From Ruegeria sp. HKCCA6707 (GTDB taxonomy: Bacteria > Pseudomonadota > Alphaproteobacteria > Rhodobacterales > Rhodobacteraceae), in NCBI RefSeq assembly GCF_013033515.1, contig NZ_WQEG01000014.1, positions 1-63,816 on the forward strand: DNA of 63,816 nt, in the 5' to 3' direction. The notes under the pieces were generated by a model. The model did no database searches, had not been told where the DNA came from, and worked only from the letters and a program-made list of their open reading frames with translations. Positions within the stretch are counted from its first letter, which is position 1; each line of letters begins with the position of its first letter. This document shows, one piece after another, positions 44,406 through 53,217 of the stretch. The translations under genes were made by a program, and so were the position numbers.

Positions 44406-44915
44406 TCAGTTACCGATGGTTTGCAGGTAGGCAATCACATCAGCACGCTCTTGCGCCTTTTTCAAACCTGCAAAGCTCATGCTTGTGCCTGCGATATAGC
44501 CGCTGGGACGTTCAAGAAACGCATCAAGCGCTTCGGGTGTCCAGTTGCCACCATGGGCCAGCATCGCGGCCGAATAACCGCCAAAACCCTTGGCGGTACC
44601 AAGCGGACGATCCACGACGCCATAAAGATAAGGTCCGGTGCCATTGGCACCATCTTCCAGCTTGTGGCAGGCGGTGCATTTGCGGAACACGCGCGCGCCT
44701 TTCTCGGGGTCAGCGGCGGCCAGCAGATCTGCGAATACGACCTCTTCGCCGTCGGCGCTTTCGCCCGCGCTGTCGGTTTCGATAATGTAGGAAGCCTCGG
44801 CATGATGGCTATCGGAACTGTAGAGGATGTCCCCGGCCCATTTTGCCAGAAGCAACACCAGGAAGGTGCCAAACAGGCCTGCGGCGGCCTTGGTAACTGT
44901 CATCGTGTCGAACAT
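44406..44915 (-). CDS. membrane-anchored cytochrome c (cytochrome cy/c552-like)
   Basis: 169 aa from the ATG giving MFDTMTVTKAAAGLFGTFLVLLLAKWAG, as in relatives; an ATG five codons earlier (44930) is an alternative. It has an uncleaved N-terminal membrane anchor (8-26), an acidic linker, then a class I cytochrome c domain with CTACHKLEDG and the axial Met in GTSMSF. It probably carries electrons from the bc1 complex to terminal oxidases, including the cbb3 encoded upstream. It is divergent from pheA. Confidence 0.9.
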   Translation of the reverse strand: MFDTMTVTKAAAGLFGTFLVLLLAKWAGDILYSSDSHHAEASYIIETDSAGESADGEEVVFADLLAAADPEKGARVFRKCTACHKLEDGANGTGPYLYGVVDRPLGTAKGFGGYSAAMLAHGGNWTPEALDAFLERPSGYIAGTSMSFAGLKKAQERADVIAYLQTIGN

Positions 44916-44945
44916 TGATCGCGTGTCCATTTCAGCTGTCTGCCG

Positions 44946-44988
44946 GGTGTCTAAGGCTTCCCCTTGCAAGAGGCAAGGTATAGACACC
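44946..44988. repeat. nested inverted repeat upstream of cytochrome c gene
   Basis: An outer perfect 8-bp pair, GGTGTCTA (44946-44953) and TAGACACC (44981-44988), encloses an inner 6-bp pair, CCTTGC (44962-44967) and GCAAGG (44973-44978), with a 5-nt loop. It fills much of the spacer between the cytochrome c gene and pheA. It could be an operator or an RNA structure in the cytochrome c leader. Confidence 0.5.
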
Positions 44989-45034
44989 GCGACGAAACGC
45001 CCAATTCGAAAACTTGTTGCACGGAATCGACCAA

Positions 45035-45868
45035 ATGACCAACCGCATTGCTTTTCAGGGGGAACCCGGCGCCTATAGCCACGAGGCCTGCCGCGACGCG
45101 CGGCCCGATATGGATGCTCTTCCTTGCCGCACCTTCGAGGATGTGATCGAATCGGTCAGGTCTGGTGAGGCGGATCTGGCGATGTTGCCGGTCGAGAACA
45201 CCACTTACGGGCGGGTGGCCGACATTCACCGATTGCTGCCCGATAGCGGGCTTCACATTGTCGATGAGGCGTTTGTCCGCGTGCATATCAACCTGCTGGG
45301 CGTTCCCGGGGCCAGTCTGGACGACATCACCGAGGCGCATTCGCATCTGGTGTTGCTGCCTCAATGCGCGGGGTTTCTCCAACACCACAATATCCGCGGC
45401 CGCGTAAGCCCGGACAACGCAAGGGCGGCGCGCGAAGTGGCCGAAGCCGGAGAAAAACACTCAGCCGCACTGGCCAGCGAGCTTGCGGGCGAAATCTATG
45501 GGCTGAACGTTTTGGCGCGCCATATCGAAGACAAGGATAACAATACGACACGGTTCCTGATCATGTCGCGCGAGGCAGACGAATCGCGGCGGGGGGATCA
45601 CGGCATGATCACCAGCTTTGTATTTCAGGTCCGCAATATCCCAGCAGCGCTTTACAAGGCGATGGGTGGGTTCGCCACCAACGGGATCAACATGACCAAA
45701 CTGGAAAGCTACATGGTCGACGGCTCATTCACCGCCACGCAGTTTTATGCGGATATCGTCGGACATCCTGCGGACAGAAACGTTCAACTGGCGCTGGATG
45801 AGCTGGAGCATTTCACGACCAATGTAGAGGTCCTTGGCGTCTATCCAGCCGCTCAACCGCGGGGCTAG
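45035..45868 (+). CDS. pheA: prephenate dehydratase
   Basis: 277 aa from the ATG giving MTNRIAFQGEPGAYSHEAC. The dehydratase domain (1-180) contains PVENTTYGRV and the catalytic TTR-type motif (NNTTRFLIM). An ACT regulatory domain follows (about 195-270) with the phenylalanine-binding ESYMVDGSF segment. There is no fused chorismate mutase. It makes phenylpyruvate for phenylalanine. Confidence 0.97.
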   Translation: MTNRIAFQGEPGAYSHEACRDARPDMDALPCRTFEDVIESVRSGEADLAMLPVENTTYGRVADIHRLLPDSGLHIVDEAFVRVHINLLGVPGASLDDITEAHSHLVLLPQCAGFLQHHNIRGRVSPDNARAAREVAEAGEKHSAALASELAGEIYGLNVLARHIEDKDNNTTRFLIMSREADESRRGDHGMITSFVFQVRNIPAALYKAMGGFATNGINMTKLESYMVDGSFTATQFYADIVGHPADRNVQLALDELEHFTTNVEVLGVYPAAQPRG

Positions 45869-45886
45869 GCCGGGCTTTTATCGGGG

Positions 45887-46417
45887 CTACGAGAAATCCG
45901 AACAGCGCACCCCGCTGCGCCACGTATTGAGAATGGCGTCGACATTTGCTTCGATCCCGTCTTCGGACCGCAGCTCCAGATCATAACGCCTGCCTTTGTG
46001 GATCGTCTTTTGATCCTGAACCGCACTGCCTTCGGCGCGGTCAGCGCGCCCGGTTTCCCGGCGGGCAAGTTCCATCAGCGCGCAGTGGATCGCCACGAAC
46101 AGAACGTCATGCGGGGCAAAAACCTGCTGCAGTGTTTTGTCCCATCCGTCGGTGTCCAGAATGTGCTCAAGGATCAGATCATTACCAGCATCCGCATAGG
46201 CACCGATCGAGGCGTGAAATCCCTCAAATACCCGGGCGCGTTCCTTGGACCATTCAAAATCCCCTGCCCTGAATCGCGCCATTGGTATGACACCACTGTC
46301 TCGCAGATGATCAATCGAAATGTGCCAGAAGGGGCGCTCGATCTGCCTTTGCAATGCGCGTGCGATCGTCGATTTTCCACTGCTCGACGCACCATGCAGG
46401 AAGATGATCTGCGCCAT
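45887..46417 (-). CDS. chloramphenicol phosphotransferase-like kinase
   Basis: 176 aa from the ATG at 46417 with CGGAG 6-7 nt upstream; upstream open frame discarded. A P-loop, FLHGASSSGKST (residues 5-16), and a lid/base pattern resembling CPT-like P-loop kinases are seen (DHLRD; HCALMELARRETGRADRAEGSAVQDQ). The family name comes from a Streptomyces resistance enzyme; the substrate here is unknown and resistance should not be inferred. It converges on pheA. Confidence 0.78.
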   Translation of the reverse strand: MAQIIFLHGASSSGKSTIARALQRQIERPFWHISIDHLRDSGVIPMARFRAGDFEWSKERARVFEGFHASIGAYADAGNDLILEHILDTDGWDKTLQQVFAPHDVLFVAIHCALMELARRETGRADRAEGSAVQDQKTIHKGRRYDLELRSEDGIEANVDAILNTWRSGVRCSDFS

Positions 46418-46524
46418 TTGAAACTCCGTTTTTCGCAACCCCGATTGGTCAAATTCCGTGATCGTTACTCTGCGCCAGGAATATGATATGACGACGGATA
46501 GACAAGAGTTTTGGAGCAAGAAAG

Positions 46525-46998
46525 GTGTTCGCAGGATCAATCTTGAGTTTCGTCTTTTCGATCTGCACCTTTTGTGAAGCCGGGCACTACCATCTCGTCA
46601 CGGAAGCAGAAAGAATACAGTCGCGTGCCTTTCCGAATGACGAAAAACCCCACGAACCTGATCTGTCCGGCAAATGGTACGCGACACTACAATGCAGTGT
46701 GGGGTCTGGCCGCTATATCTACTATTTTGAGCAAACGCCCAACGGCAGACTGTCAGGCAAGTCACGAGGGGTCAGCTTTGGTGTAAAAGACATAACGGGG
46801 TTCTTGGTAAACGGCAGCTTTGCCGCGACACGTTTCGAGTTCTTTGAGCAAGTTAGCGAAGGCTATTTCATCGAGGTATCAGGTTCGACCTGGTTGGCGG
46901 GAGGTTACGTTTTCGCCACCTACAAGAATACGCGCACAGACAATGAATGCAGATTGCGGATGAAGAAAATGAGAGATCAGAGGCCCGTAGATCCCTGA
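46525..46998 (+). CDS. hypothetical exported beta-rich protein
   Basis: 157 aa from a GTG at 46525 preceded by GGAG. Residues 1-18 are a possible short signal peptide, or lipobox-like stretch (FSICTFC). The mature part begins DLSGKWYATLQC and is dominated by alternating strand-like segments (GRYIYYFEQTPNGRLSG, ATRFEFFEQVSEGYFIEVSG), reminiscent of lipocalin/calycin-type barrels. No family recognised. It is more AT-rich than its neighbours. Confidence 0.5.
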   Translation: MFAGSILSFVFSICTFCEAGHYHLVTEAERIQSRAFPNDEKPHEPDLSGKWYATLQCSVGSGRYIYYFEQTPNGRLSGKSRGVSFGVKDITGFLVNGSFAATRFEFFEQVSEGYFIEVSGSTWLAGGYVFATYKNTRTDNECRLRMKKMRDQRPVDP

Positions 46999-47284
46999 GA
47001 AATACCTGCACGAGTTGTGTGTTTGTGGATGTAAACAGCCGACTCTGCGCGCCAGATCCCTTAAACCAAAGCAGCTGATTGCACCGCCAAAGCGAACGGC
47101 AGCTTTGTTCGCCGAGCTGCCGGAACCCACATCGTCACCGGACATTCTCAATATCAGAACCAGCCCTTTGTTTAGGATGCAAAGAATGTCTGCCGCGTGC
47201 CCAAGAGCCGACATAGGTTACCGCGCCCTTTTTCGGGCCAAGCTGCGTATGGTAACGTCGCCGCAGTTGAACGGAGATTGACCT
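46999..47284. other. 286-nt spacer without a supported gene
   Basis: Short open frames exist on both strands but none has a ribosome-binding site with protein-like composition. The stretch includes an imperfectly spaced 8-bp inverted repeat (CGGCAGCT/AGCTGCCG, 47097-47122). It may be decayed coding or repeat sequence; nothing firmer can be said. Confidence 0.5.
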
Positions 47285-47926
47285 ATGGATCGTGTTTTTG
47301 GATGCAGCGTTGACCATCATTTGAAGCTACCAATCGAACTGCGAGGAGGGGAAAAACCGTTCGATCATTGGGTCGACAACAAAGTAATTGACCACATTGA
47401 CGAACTTGCCGGGCGCTTTATCGCAGCGTCCTCATTGGCGATCTTGTCTACGACGCGTCATGACGGAGTATTAGACATCACCCCTCGCGGCGACCCCGCA
47501 GGTTTCGTAAAGGTCATTGACAAAAAACTCATCGCAATTCCCGATCGCCCCGGGAACAATCGGATGGATACGTTCGAGAATATTCTGGCGAACCCGAATG
47601 TCGGCATATTGTTCATAATTCCTGGGCATCGAGACACACTGCGCGTCAGTGGCAAAGGAGCGGTCGTTAGGGACACCAAACTGGGGCAACAGCTTTCGGT
47701 CAACGGACGGCCCTCGGATCTGATCCTGCTCGTACATGTCGAAAGGGTTTTATGCCATTGCCCAAAAGCGTTCATACGCGGAAAGGTCTGGCAATCACAG
47801 GATTGGCCGGACACCTCCGATGTCCCCACTCTTGCAGAGATGTTGAAGGTTCACGGCGCGATGCCTGAAACCGTCACTGAGATCGCGGATGGCTGCAAAG
47901 AAGATGCCGAAGAAAACCTGTACTGA
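47285..47926 (+). CDS. PPOX-class FMN-dependent family protein
   Basis: 213 aa. The core resembles pyridoxamine 5'-phosphate oxidase-like split-barrel proteins: ASSLAILSTTRHDGVLDITPRGDPAGFVKVIDKKLIAIPDRPGNNRMDTFENILANPNVGILFIIPG is the typical FMN-binding block. It matches, from memory, the DR_2398-type probable FMN-dependent subfamily. The substrate is unknown. It is monocistronic. Confidence 0.8.
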   Translation: MDRVFGCSVDHHLKLPIELRGGEKPFDHWVDNKVIDHIDELAGRFIAASSLAILSTTRHDGVLDITPRGDPAGFVKVIDKKLIAIPDRPGNNRMDTFENILANPNVGILFIIPGHRDTLRVSGKGAVVRDTKLGQQLSVNGRPSDLILLVHVERVLCHCPKAFIRGKVWQSQDWPDTSDVPTLAEMLKVHGAMPETVTEIADGCKEDAEENLY

Positions 47927-48221
47927 TATTCATACAGCCATTCTCGACAAAACTTCTGTTGGCCCGCTGACTTAGGTCGGAAAAGTCCGCGTTTGAGATC
48001 TACGTTGATTCAACAGCGAAAACTGGGTTTCAGTCGCAACCAAATCGACACACTTCGAAGACAGCTTCGGAACATGTGTTATAGCGACGAGCGGTGTAAA
48101 TTCTAAACCTCGAAAACCAAGTTTCGCCACTTACCCGACCGGGTCAGTATTTGAGTGTAGGCTCACCATTCTGGAAAACGATCAGAGCCATCCGAGGTGC
48201 CTTTTGCCGAACCTCGACTTG
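47927..48221. other. 295-nt spacer without features
   Basis: Between the PPOX-like gene and the convergent SRPBCC gene I see no open frame with a ribosome-binding site, no strong hairpin with a T-run, and no RNA signature. It is noticeably more AT-rich than the surrounding genes. Confidence 0.5.
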
Positions 48222-48689
48222 TCAAACCCCGTGGTTGTGACGCTGTTCGAGCTCTTGTGCGAAATCGCTGAGTCGCGCCTGAAATTGTCTGCGAAACCGG
48301 GCCTGGCCCAGCTTCATGGATTGCAACAGTAGTCGCGCCGGAAGGGTCTTGGCGGCAAGAGACAGCTGGATGCTAAGCCGCGTATGGCGCGGAGACAGGG
48401 CCAACAGCTCGATCACTGTCTGACCGATCATGCCGCGGCTGCTTGAGGTGAACTGCATCAGCGATGGCCGCTCACACTCTGTCATCAGAACCGATATGTC
48501 GCGCGGTTTGCCCCGAAAGCTGAACCTCGTATGCCATTCGGCCCCCGCCTGCAGCGGTGTTTTCGAAACAACACGACGCACCTCGACCCCGCGTCGCATG
48601 GCCATGCGTTCAAAGCGGTCGACATCGGACACCATGGAAAACACGGCATCAATCGGGGCGGTTATGTCCTCCTGCGCTTTGAACTGCAT
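48222..48689 (-). CDS. SRPBCC (START/polyketide cyclase-like) family protein
   Basis: 155 aa with the N-terminal AQEDITAPIDAVFSMVSDVDRFERMA segment typical of the SRPBCC superfamily, followed by alternating strands and a C-terminal long helix. A hydrophobic ligand-binding cavity is expected. It ends in RHNHGV. The ligand is unknown. It lies 43 nt downstream of nudC on the same strand, so they may be cotranscribed. Confidence 0.78.
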   Translation of the reverse strand: MQFKAQEDITAPIDAVFSMVSDVDRFERMAMRRGVEVRRVVSKTPLQAGAEWHTRFSFRGKPRDISVLMTECERPSLMQFTSSSRGMIGQTVIELLALSPRHTRLSIQLSLAAKTLPARLLLQSMKLGQARFRRQFQARLSDFAQELEQRHNHGV

Positions 48690-48732
48690 CTGTTTTTCCG
48701 CTCAGCCTTTTCCCTGCTTATCGTTCTAAGGG

Positions 48733-49716
48733 TTAATCCAGCGTATCCGCCAGCCAATGTTGCAGGATAAAATGAGCAATCGAACCCTTTCTGGCGGGTT
48801 TCAGTTTCGGATGATCCCCGGCGAACGCCTGCATCATCTCGGTCTTGCTCACCCACATCGCCTCTTCGATTTCAACCGGGTCGATCTTGATATCACGTGA
48901 CAAAGCCTCGCCCGCGCAGCCGAACATCAACGAGGCCGGGAAGGGCCAGGGCTGGCTTGAGAGGTAGTGCACAGCGCCCACGGGCACGTTGGCTTCCTCC
49001 ATCACCTCGCGGCGCACCGCAGCTTCGAGCGTTTCGCCTGGTTCAACAAAACCGGCCAGCAGCGAATACATGCCCTCGGGCCACCCAGGTGAGCGCCCGA
49101 CCAGAACCGCGTTGCCATGTGTGATCAGCATGATCACCACGGGGTCGGTTCTTGGGAAATGCTGGGCACCGCAATCGGGGCAACTGCGCTGCCATCCCGC
49201 TTGCGCCATCTCGCTGGGAGCGCCGCAGCGGGCGCAAAACCGATGGGTTTCGTGCCAGCCGATGACGGCCTTGGCTGTCGCGGCCAATTCGGCATCGCGC
49301 GCCGATAGACGGGTCATGATCCTGCGCAGCTCGGCAAAGACCTGACCGGTGGGCAAATCTGGATGCTGCTGCTCGGTCTGATCGACAAACGCACCTACGC
49401 CAGCCAGATCCAACCCTTCGGCGGCCCAGCCGGAAATATCGGTTGCGAACAAAGGCGCTCTCTCTTTGGTAAGGCCGAGAAAAACCGGTGCGTCAACGAT
49501 ACCACCGGGACCGTCGGTCAACAGGGTGTGGCTGAGCGGAACGAGCGCCAGTTGGTCCAAATTCTCGCCCTGCACCAAAACCTTTCCGCGCCAGAGCAAA
49601 AGGCAGCGCGCCGACGGATCCGCCAAATCCTGAGCCAGCAAGGCAGCGTCACTGCGCCGCTCAGCCGCCCTGTTCAGGCCGGACCCCCCAAAGGTCACCT
49701 CCTCTGCTCGTTTCAT
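48733..49716 (-). CDS. nudC: NAD(+)/NADH pyrophosphatase
   Basis: 327 aa. A zinc ribbon (CARCG and CPDCG, near residues 177-197) precedes the Nudix box GFVEPGETLEAAVRREVMEE (about 236-258), followed by the diagnostic SQPWPFP motif. The enzyme hydrolyses NADH/NAD to NMN plus AMP and can decap NAD-RNA in E. coli. The N-terminal domain is the usual NADH-PPase-like region. Confidence 0.95.
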   Translation of the reverse strand: MKRAEEVTFGGSGLNRAAERRSDAALLAQDLADPSARCLLLWRGKVLVQGENLDQLALVPLSHTLLTDGPGGIVDAPVFLGLTKERAPLFATDISGWAAEGLDLAGVGAFVDQTEQQHPDLPTGQVFAELRRIMTRLSARDAELAATAKAVIGWHETHRFCARCGAPSEMAQAGWQRSCPDCGAQHFPRTDPVVIMLITHGNAVLVGRSPGWPEGMYSLLAGFVEPGETLEAAVRREVMEEANVPVGAVHYLSSQPWPFPASLMFGCAGEALSRDIKIDPVEIEEAMWVSKTEMMQAFAGDHPKLKPARKGSIAHFILQHWLADTLD

Positions 49717-49889
49717 GCACCGCCCTCATTTTGGCGACAGGGCTGCCACGTCTTGATCGTTGACGCAATGACCTTTCAAATATGCTATCGTTAGAATGCG
49801 GCAGATTGTCCGCGAACTTGTCGTTTTTATTGCGCTTATTCAACCTATAGGATTATTCAATTGCACAACAACATGCAGAAGTTTTACAC

Positions 49890-51764
49890 TTGAATACAAA
49901 AGACAAGACCGCCGAAGTTTCATCATCGCCGGCGCGTATCCAGATCCTAGCGACGACCGACCTTCATATGAATTTGACCGGATTTGACTATTATTCGGAT
50001 CGCAAGGACCCAAGGATCGGATTTACCAGAACCGCAAGCTTGATCCGTGCTGCGCAGGATGAGGCGCATTCCGAAGGGGTGTTGAGTTTGCTGTTCGACA
50101 ATGGTGATGCCTTGCAGGGCACACCCTTTGGCGATTGGGCTGCCGCGCACTGTGCGGAAACTCACCCCTTGCCTCAAGCGTTCAATCGGCTTGGGTACGA
50201 TGCCGTTGGGCTGGGCAATCACGATTTCAGCTTCGGGCTGGATCTGATCGACGGCTTTGCGTCACAACTGAACTGCCCCGTGCTTTGCAGCAATCTGGAC
50301 CGTGAGCCCACAGGCGCGGGCTGGCGACCCTACACCGTTTTAAGCCGCAACATAACGCATGATACTGGAACAGCCACCATCAAGATCGGCGTCATGTCCG
50401 CACTACCTCCACAAACCACAATGTGGGAGCGGCACAAGCTGGACGGTCAGGTGGCTTCGCACGACATTTTGCGCAGCGCCGAAGAAACTGTCAGCACGCT
50501 GCGCAACCTTGGCTGCGATCTGATTATCGTTCTGGCCCATTCCGGCCTGCAAGCCGAAAGCGCGGGGCCCGGTCTGGAAAACACGGTAATACAACTGGCA
50601 GCAATCGACGGCATCGACGTAATCATAGCCGGACATACCCACCTGACCCTTCCGGGCCCTGCGCATGACCATTTGCCCTTTGTGGATGCTCGACGAGGGA
50701 GGGTTCATGGCAAACCGGTCGTCATGGCCGGGTCGGCAGGGTCTTATCTGGGTGTCATAGACATAACTTTGGACAATAAGATGTCCGGCGCCTGGACCAT
50801 ATGTGATTTTGAAACCGAACTGCGTTCGATTTGTCCCAAAAATACGGATGTTCTGGAAGATCCCGAAATGGTAGCCCTGTTCGCTCGGGGGCACGCCGAA
50901 ACGCGGACCCTTGCGCCAGAGCCTGTGGGGCGTCTTGAAACGTCGATACACAGCTATTTCGCCTATTGCGCGCCAGATCGGGCCCTGGCGCTTTTGGCGG
51001 CCGCGCAGGCGGCCGCGTTACGCGCCTTGTTGAATGATGATCCTGCATCGGAATTGCCTGTGCTCTCGGCGGTCGCCCCTGCCAAGTTCGGAGGGCGCTC
51101 GGGCCCAGATTTCTATACTGACATACCCGCCGGGGATATCTCGATGCGGCATGTCGCAGATATTCACCTGTTCCCAAATGAACTGCGTGCCGTGCGTGTC
51201 ACCGGGGTACAGCTAAGCGAATGGCTCGAAATGTCGGCGGGGATTTTCAGGCAACTGAATCCAGACTCGGCAACAGTTCTGACAGACCCCGATCGCGCGG
51301 GTCACAACTTTGATATCATTCATGGGCTGACCTATGAAATCGACCTCAGCCAACCGGCGCGTTATCGGGCGGATGGGCATCTTTCAGATCCAGAGGCCCG
51401 CCGGATCCGAAATTTGCGCTGGCAAGCGCGACCTGTTGACGATGCAGCGGAATTCGTCGTCGCTACCAACAACTATCGCGTCAATGGTGGTGGAAATTTC
51501 AACGCCGTGACCGATGCACGCAAACTCCACCTTCCATCCTGCAGCATCCAAAGCGTTTTGCGGGACTATTTGGCCGAAAGCAGCCAGGTAGATCCTTTGG
51601 AACACGCCGAAAATCCCTTTGGCTTCAGCAATCTGGGTGGTGCCAAAGCGATTCTGGAGACCGGACCAAAAGCGTTGGACCATATCGACGAGCTTGACCC
51701 ATACGCGCCAGAGTTACTGGGGACCGATGCGCAGGGTTTCCTGCGGATCGCGTTGACGCTCTGA
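49890..51764 (+). CDS. cytosolic 2',3'-cyclic-nucleotide phosphodiesterase/5'-nucleotidase family protein
   Basis: 624 aa. Metallophosphoesterase motifs appear in order: TDLHMNL, DNGDALQGT, GLGNHDFSFG, LAHSGLQ and IAGHTHLTLPG. A 5'-nucleotidase C-terminal domain follows (about 340-560) with NNYRVNGGGNF. Relatives (CpdB/YfkN) are normally exported, but no signal peptide is visible. The only start in frame is TTG at 49890, as a stop lies at 49848 and the first internal ATG would cut the catalytic domain. A cytosolic location is therefore inferred. Confidence 0.85.
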   Translation: MNTKDKTAEVSSSPARIQILATTDLHMNLTGFDYYSDRKDPRIGFTRTASLIRAAQDEAHSEGVLSLLFDNGDALQGTPFGDWAAAHCAETHPLPQAFNRLGYDAVGLGNHDFSFGLDLIDGFASQLNCPVLCSNLDREPTGAGWRPYTVLSRNITHDTGTATIKIGVMSALPPQTTMWERHKLDGQVASHDILRSAEETVSTLRNLGCDLIIVLAHSGLQAESAGPGLENTVIQLAAIDGIDVIIAGHTHLTLPGPAHDHLPFVDARRGRVHGKPVVMAGSAGSYLGVIDITLDNKMSGAWTICDFETELRSICPKNTDVLEDPEMVALFARGHAETRTLAPEPVGRLETSIHSYFAYCAPDRALALLAAAQAAALRALLNDDPASELPVLSAVAPAKFGGRSGPDFYTDIPAGDISMRHVADIHLFPNELRAVRVTGVQLSEWLEMSAGIFRQLNPDSATVLTDPDRAGHNFDIIHGLTYEIDLSQPARYRADGHLSDPEARRIRNLRWQARPVDDAAEFVVATNNYRVNGGGNFNAVTDARKLHLPSCSIQSVLRDYLAESSQVDPLEHAENPFGFSNLGGAKAILETGPKALDHIDELDPYAPELLGTDAQGFLRIALTL

Positions 51765-51802
51765 CGGGTTGCGAATCCGACGGTGCTTGCTTATATCCAA
51801 GG

Positions 51803-51899
51803 TCGAGAGGTTGGCGCGGGCGAGCGCCTCGCCAACCTGGTCAGGTCCGGAAGGAAGCAGCCACAACGAGCCCCGCTTGGGTCGATGTCCAACCTCTCA
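51803..51899 (+). ncRNA. ffs: 4.5S signal recognition particle RNA
   Basis: The conserved SRP RNA core GGTCAGGTCCGGAAGGAAGC is at 51839-51858, followed by AGCC and the AACGAGCCCC strand that closes domain IV. The ends pair: GAGAGGTTGG (51805-51814) with CCAACCTCTC (51889-51898). The length of about 97 nt fits the small bacterial SRP RNA. It binds Ffh to target membrane proteins. It is not far upstream of dnaX-ebfC-recR, a neighbourhood seen in many bacteria. Confidence 0.96.
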
Positions 51900-51917
51900 C
51901 TTACTTCCACAACCTTT

Positions 51918-52787
51918 CTAGACACCCTGCTGTGCGATAAGACGCGGCCAGATGGCCGAGTTGCGCCGCGCGAAAGCCCCGATATGGCCCACTGATTGCA
52001 AGCCATGGTCCTTCGGGTCGATCAGATGGCGTTGCGCGTCAGGTCCGAACAGCTCGGCCAGCCGCCAAACGGCTTGTGGTGGGACCATTTGATCGTCGGT
52101 GAAAGTCACCAGGTCGACTGTGCCTGAGGTCGAATCCCAGGTGACATCGGGCAAGGACCCGCCGATTTCAGGCTCATAATTGCGCGGAGCCGCGCACCAT
52201 CGGCGCCATTGCCAATATACTGCCGCCGGCAGGTCCGGGCCAAACCCAACCGCCCTGCCGGGCAGATACCCCAACATACGCGCAAGCAGTGGTGCGTGCC
52301 CGTACCAGAACAACCCAGCCAAGGCACGGTAGGGCCAGGGATGGTCGGTAAAGGTCACAAGCCCCGAGTTCACGCAAATCAACCGGTCGATCTGCGCCAC
52401 GTCCGGCTGAACCGGGCCTAACATTCCACCGATGGAATGCCCTATGGTCCAATGCTGCGCCTGCGGATAGCGGCGGCGCAGTTCTGCACGCGCTGCCGGT
52501 ATATCCACCAAGGCCCAATCGGCCATGGTAACAATTGCATCCTGAATGCGCCCGGTCAGCGACTGCCCAAAGCCGCTATAATCATAGGTAAGACAAGCCA
52601 TACCATGCTCAAGCGCCAGCCAGAGTGCGAAATGCTGGTAGTAGTCGCGCGGAACTCCGGTTGCACTGTTCAGCGTCACCACAATTTCCGGCTCGATGAC
52701 TGGCTTGTAGAGCCGCGCCGACAAGTTTCCGCCCTGTGACGGGATCCAAAAATCCTCGGTTTCGATGATATGCTGGTCATCTCGCAT
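51918..52787 (-). CDS. alpha/beta hydrolase
   Basis: 289 aa from ATG at 52787 (a GTG six codons earlier is possible). It has a serine-hydrolase nucleophile elbow GHSIGG (about residue 120), an oxyanion region near LNSATGVPRDYYQHFA, and a late histidine in PKDHGLQSVGHIGAF. It resembles the YheT/serine-aminopeptidase-like group. Substrate unknown. A TetR-type palindrome lies in its promoter (52805-52822). Confidence 0.82.
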   Translation of the reverse strand: MRDDQHIIETEDFWIPSQGGNLSARLYKPVIEPEIVVTLNSATGVPRDYYQHFALWLALEHGMACLTYDYSGFGQSLTGRIQDAIVTMADWALVDIPAARAELRRRYPQAQHWTIGHSIGGMLGPVQPDVAQIDRLICVNSGLVTFTDHPWPYRALAGLFWYGHAPLLARMLGYLPGRAVGFGPDLPAAVYWQWRRWCAAPRNYEPEIGGSLPDVTWDSTSGTVDLVTFTDDQMVPPQAVWRLAELFGPDAQRHLIDPKDHGLQSVGHIGAFARRNSAIWPRLIAQQGV

Positions 52788-52804
52788 AGTGTCACCCGCC
52801 CACA

Positions 52805-52822
52805 CTGAACCAATCAGTTCAG
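52805..52822. promoter_or_regulatory. palindromic operator-like site before hydrolase gene
   Basis: CTGAACCAATCAGTTCAG has perfect 6-bp outer arms (CTGAAC/GTTCAG) around a 6-nt centre. It sits directly upstream of the hydrolase start. The form is typical for TetR-family operators; no TetR gene is adjacent in the window. Confidence 0.5.
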
Positions 52823-52921
52823 AATTAATATGCGCCCAGCTCGACCATCACTGTCAAGCCGCAGCGCGCATGACCAAACGTCCGCTTGACAGCGCCCCGC
52901 CCCGAACGCTAGCGGTTGTGT

Positions 52922-53112
52922 GATGGTTCTCGCACCCCGGTTTGGGGTCGGGATGAAAAGGGAACGCGGTGCGGGCCAATCCGATCTGATCGGAACGGCC
53001 CAAATCCGAGACTGCCCCCGCAACTGTAGGCGGAGAGCAATGTCGAAAAACCACTGGCCGCAAGGCTGGGAAGGTCGGCAGAGCGATAACCCGCAAGTCA
53101 GGAGACCTGCCA
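52922..53112 (+). promoter_or_regulatory. cobalamin (AdoCbl-type) riboswitch
   Basis: The conserved blocks of the cobalamin aptamer are present in order: GATGAAAAGGGAACGCGGTG, the GACTGCCCCCGCAACTGTA core (B12 box region, about 53011-53029), CCACTGGCC...GGGAAGGTCGG, and GATAACCCGCAAGTCAGGAG with closing ACCTGCC. Orientation points to the 135-aa gene at 53218. Most of the 430-nt gap between the hydrolase and that gene is this element plus its expression platform. Confidence 0.95.
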
Positions 53113-53217
53113 TCAAGAATTGAAACCGAAACTCGGGCGGGGTGTCCGGGCGGGCCTGCTTGTCGGAAGCCAAGTGTTCCTGATCTTCGCCCCTGCCCAT
53201 TGCGCGGAGGGCGCGGT

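Noticed and set aside
46999..47284. Possible decayed dispersed repeat or small ORFs on both strands
   Set aside because: No ribosome-binding site or family match. Resemblance to repeats in other genomes was only a vague impression.
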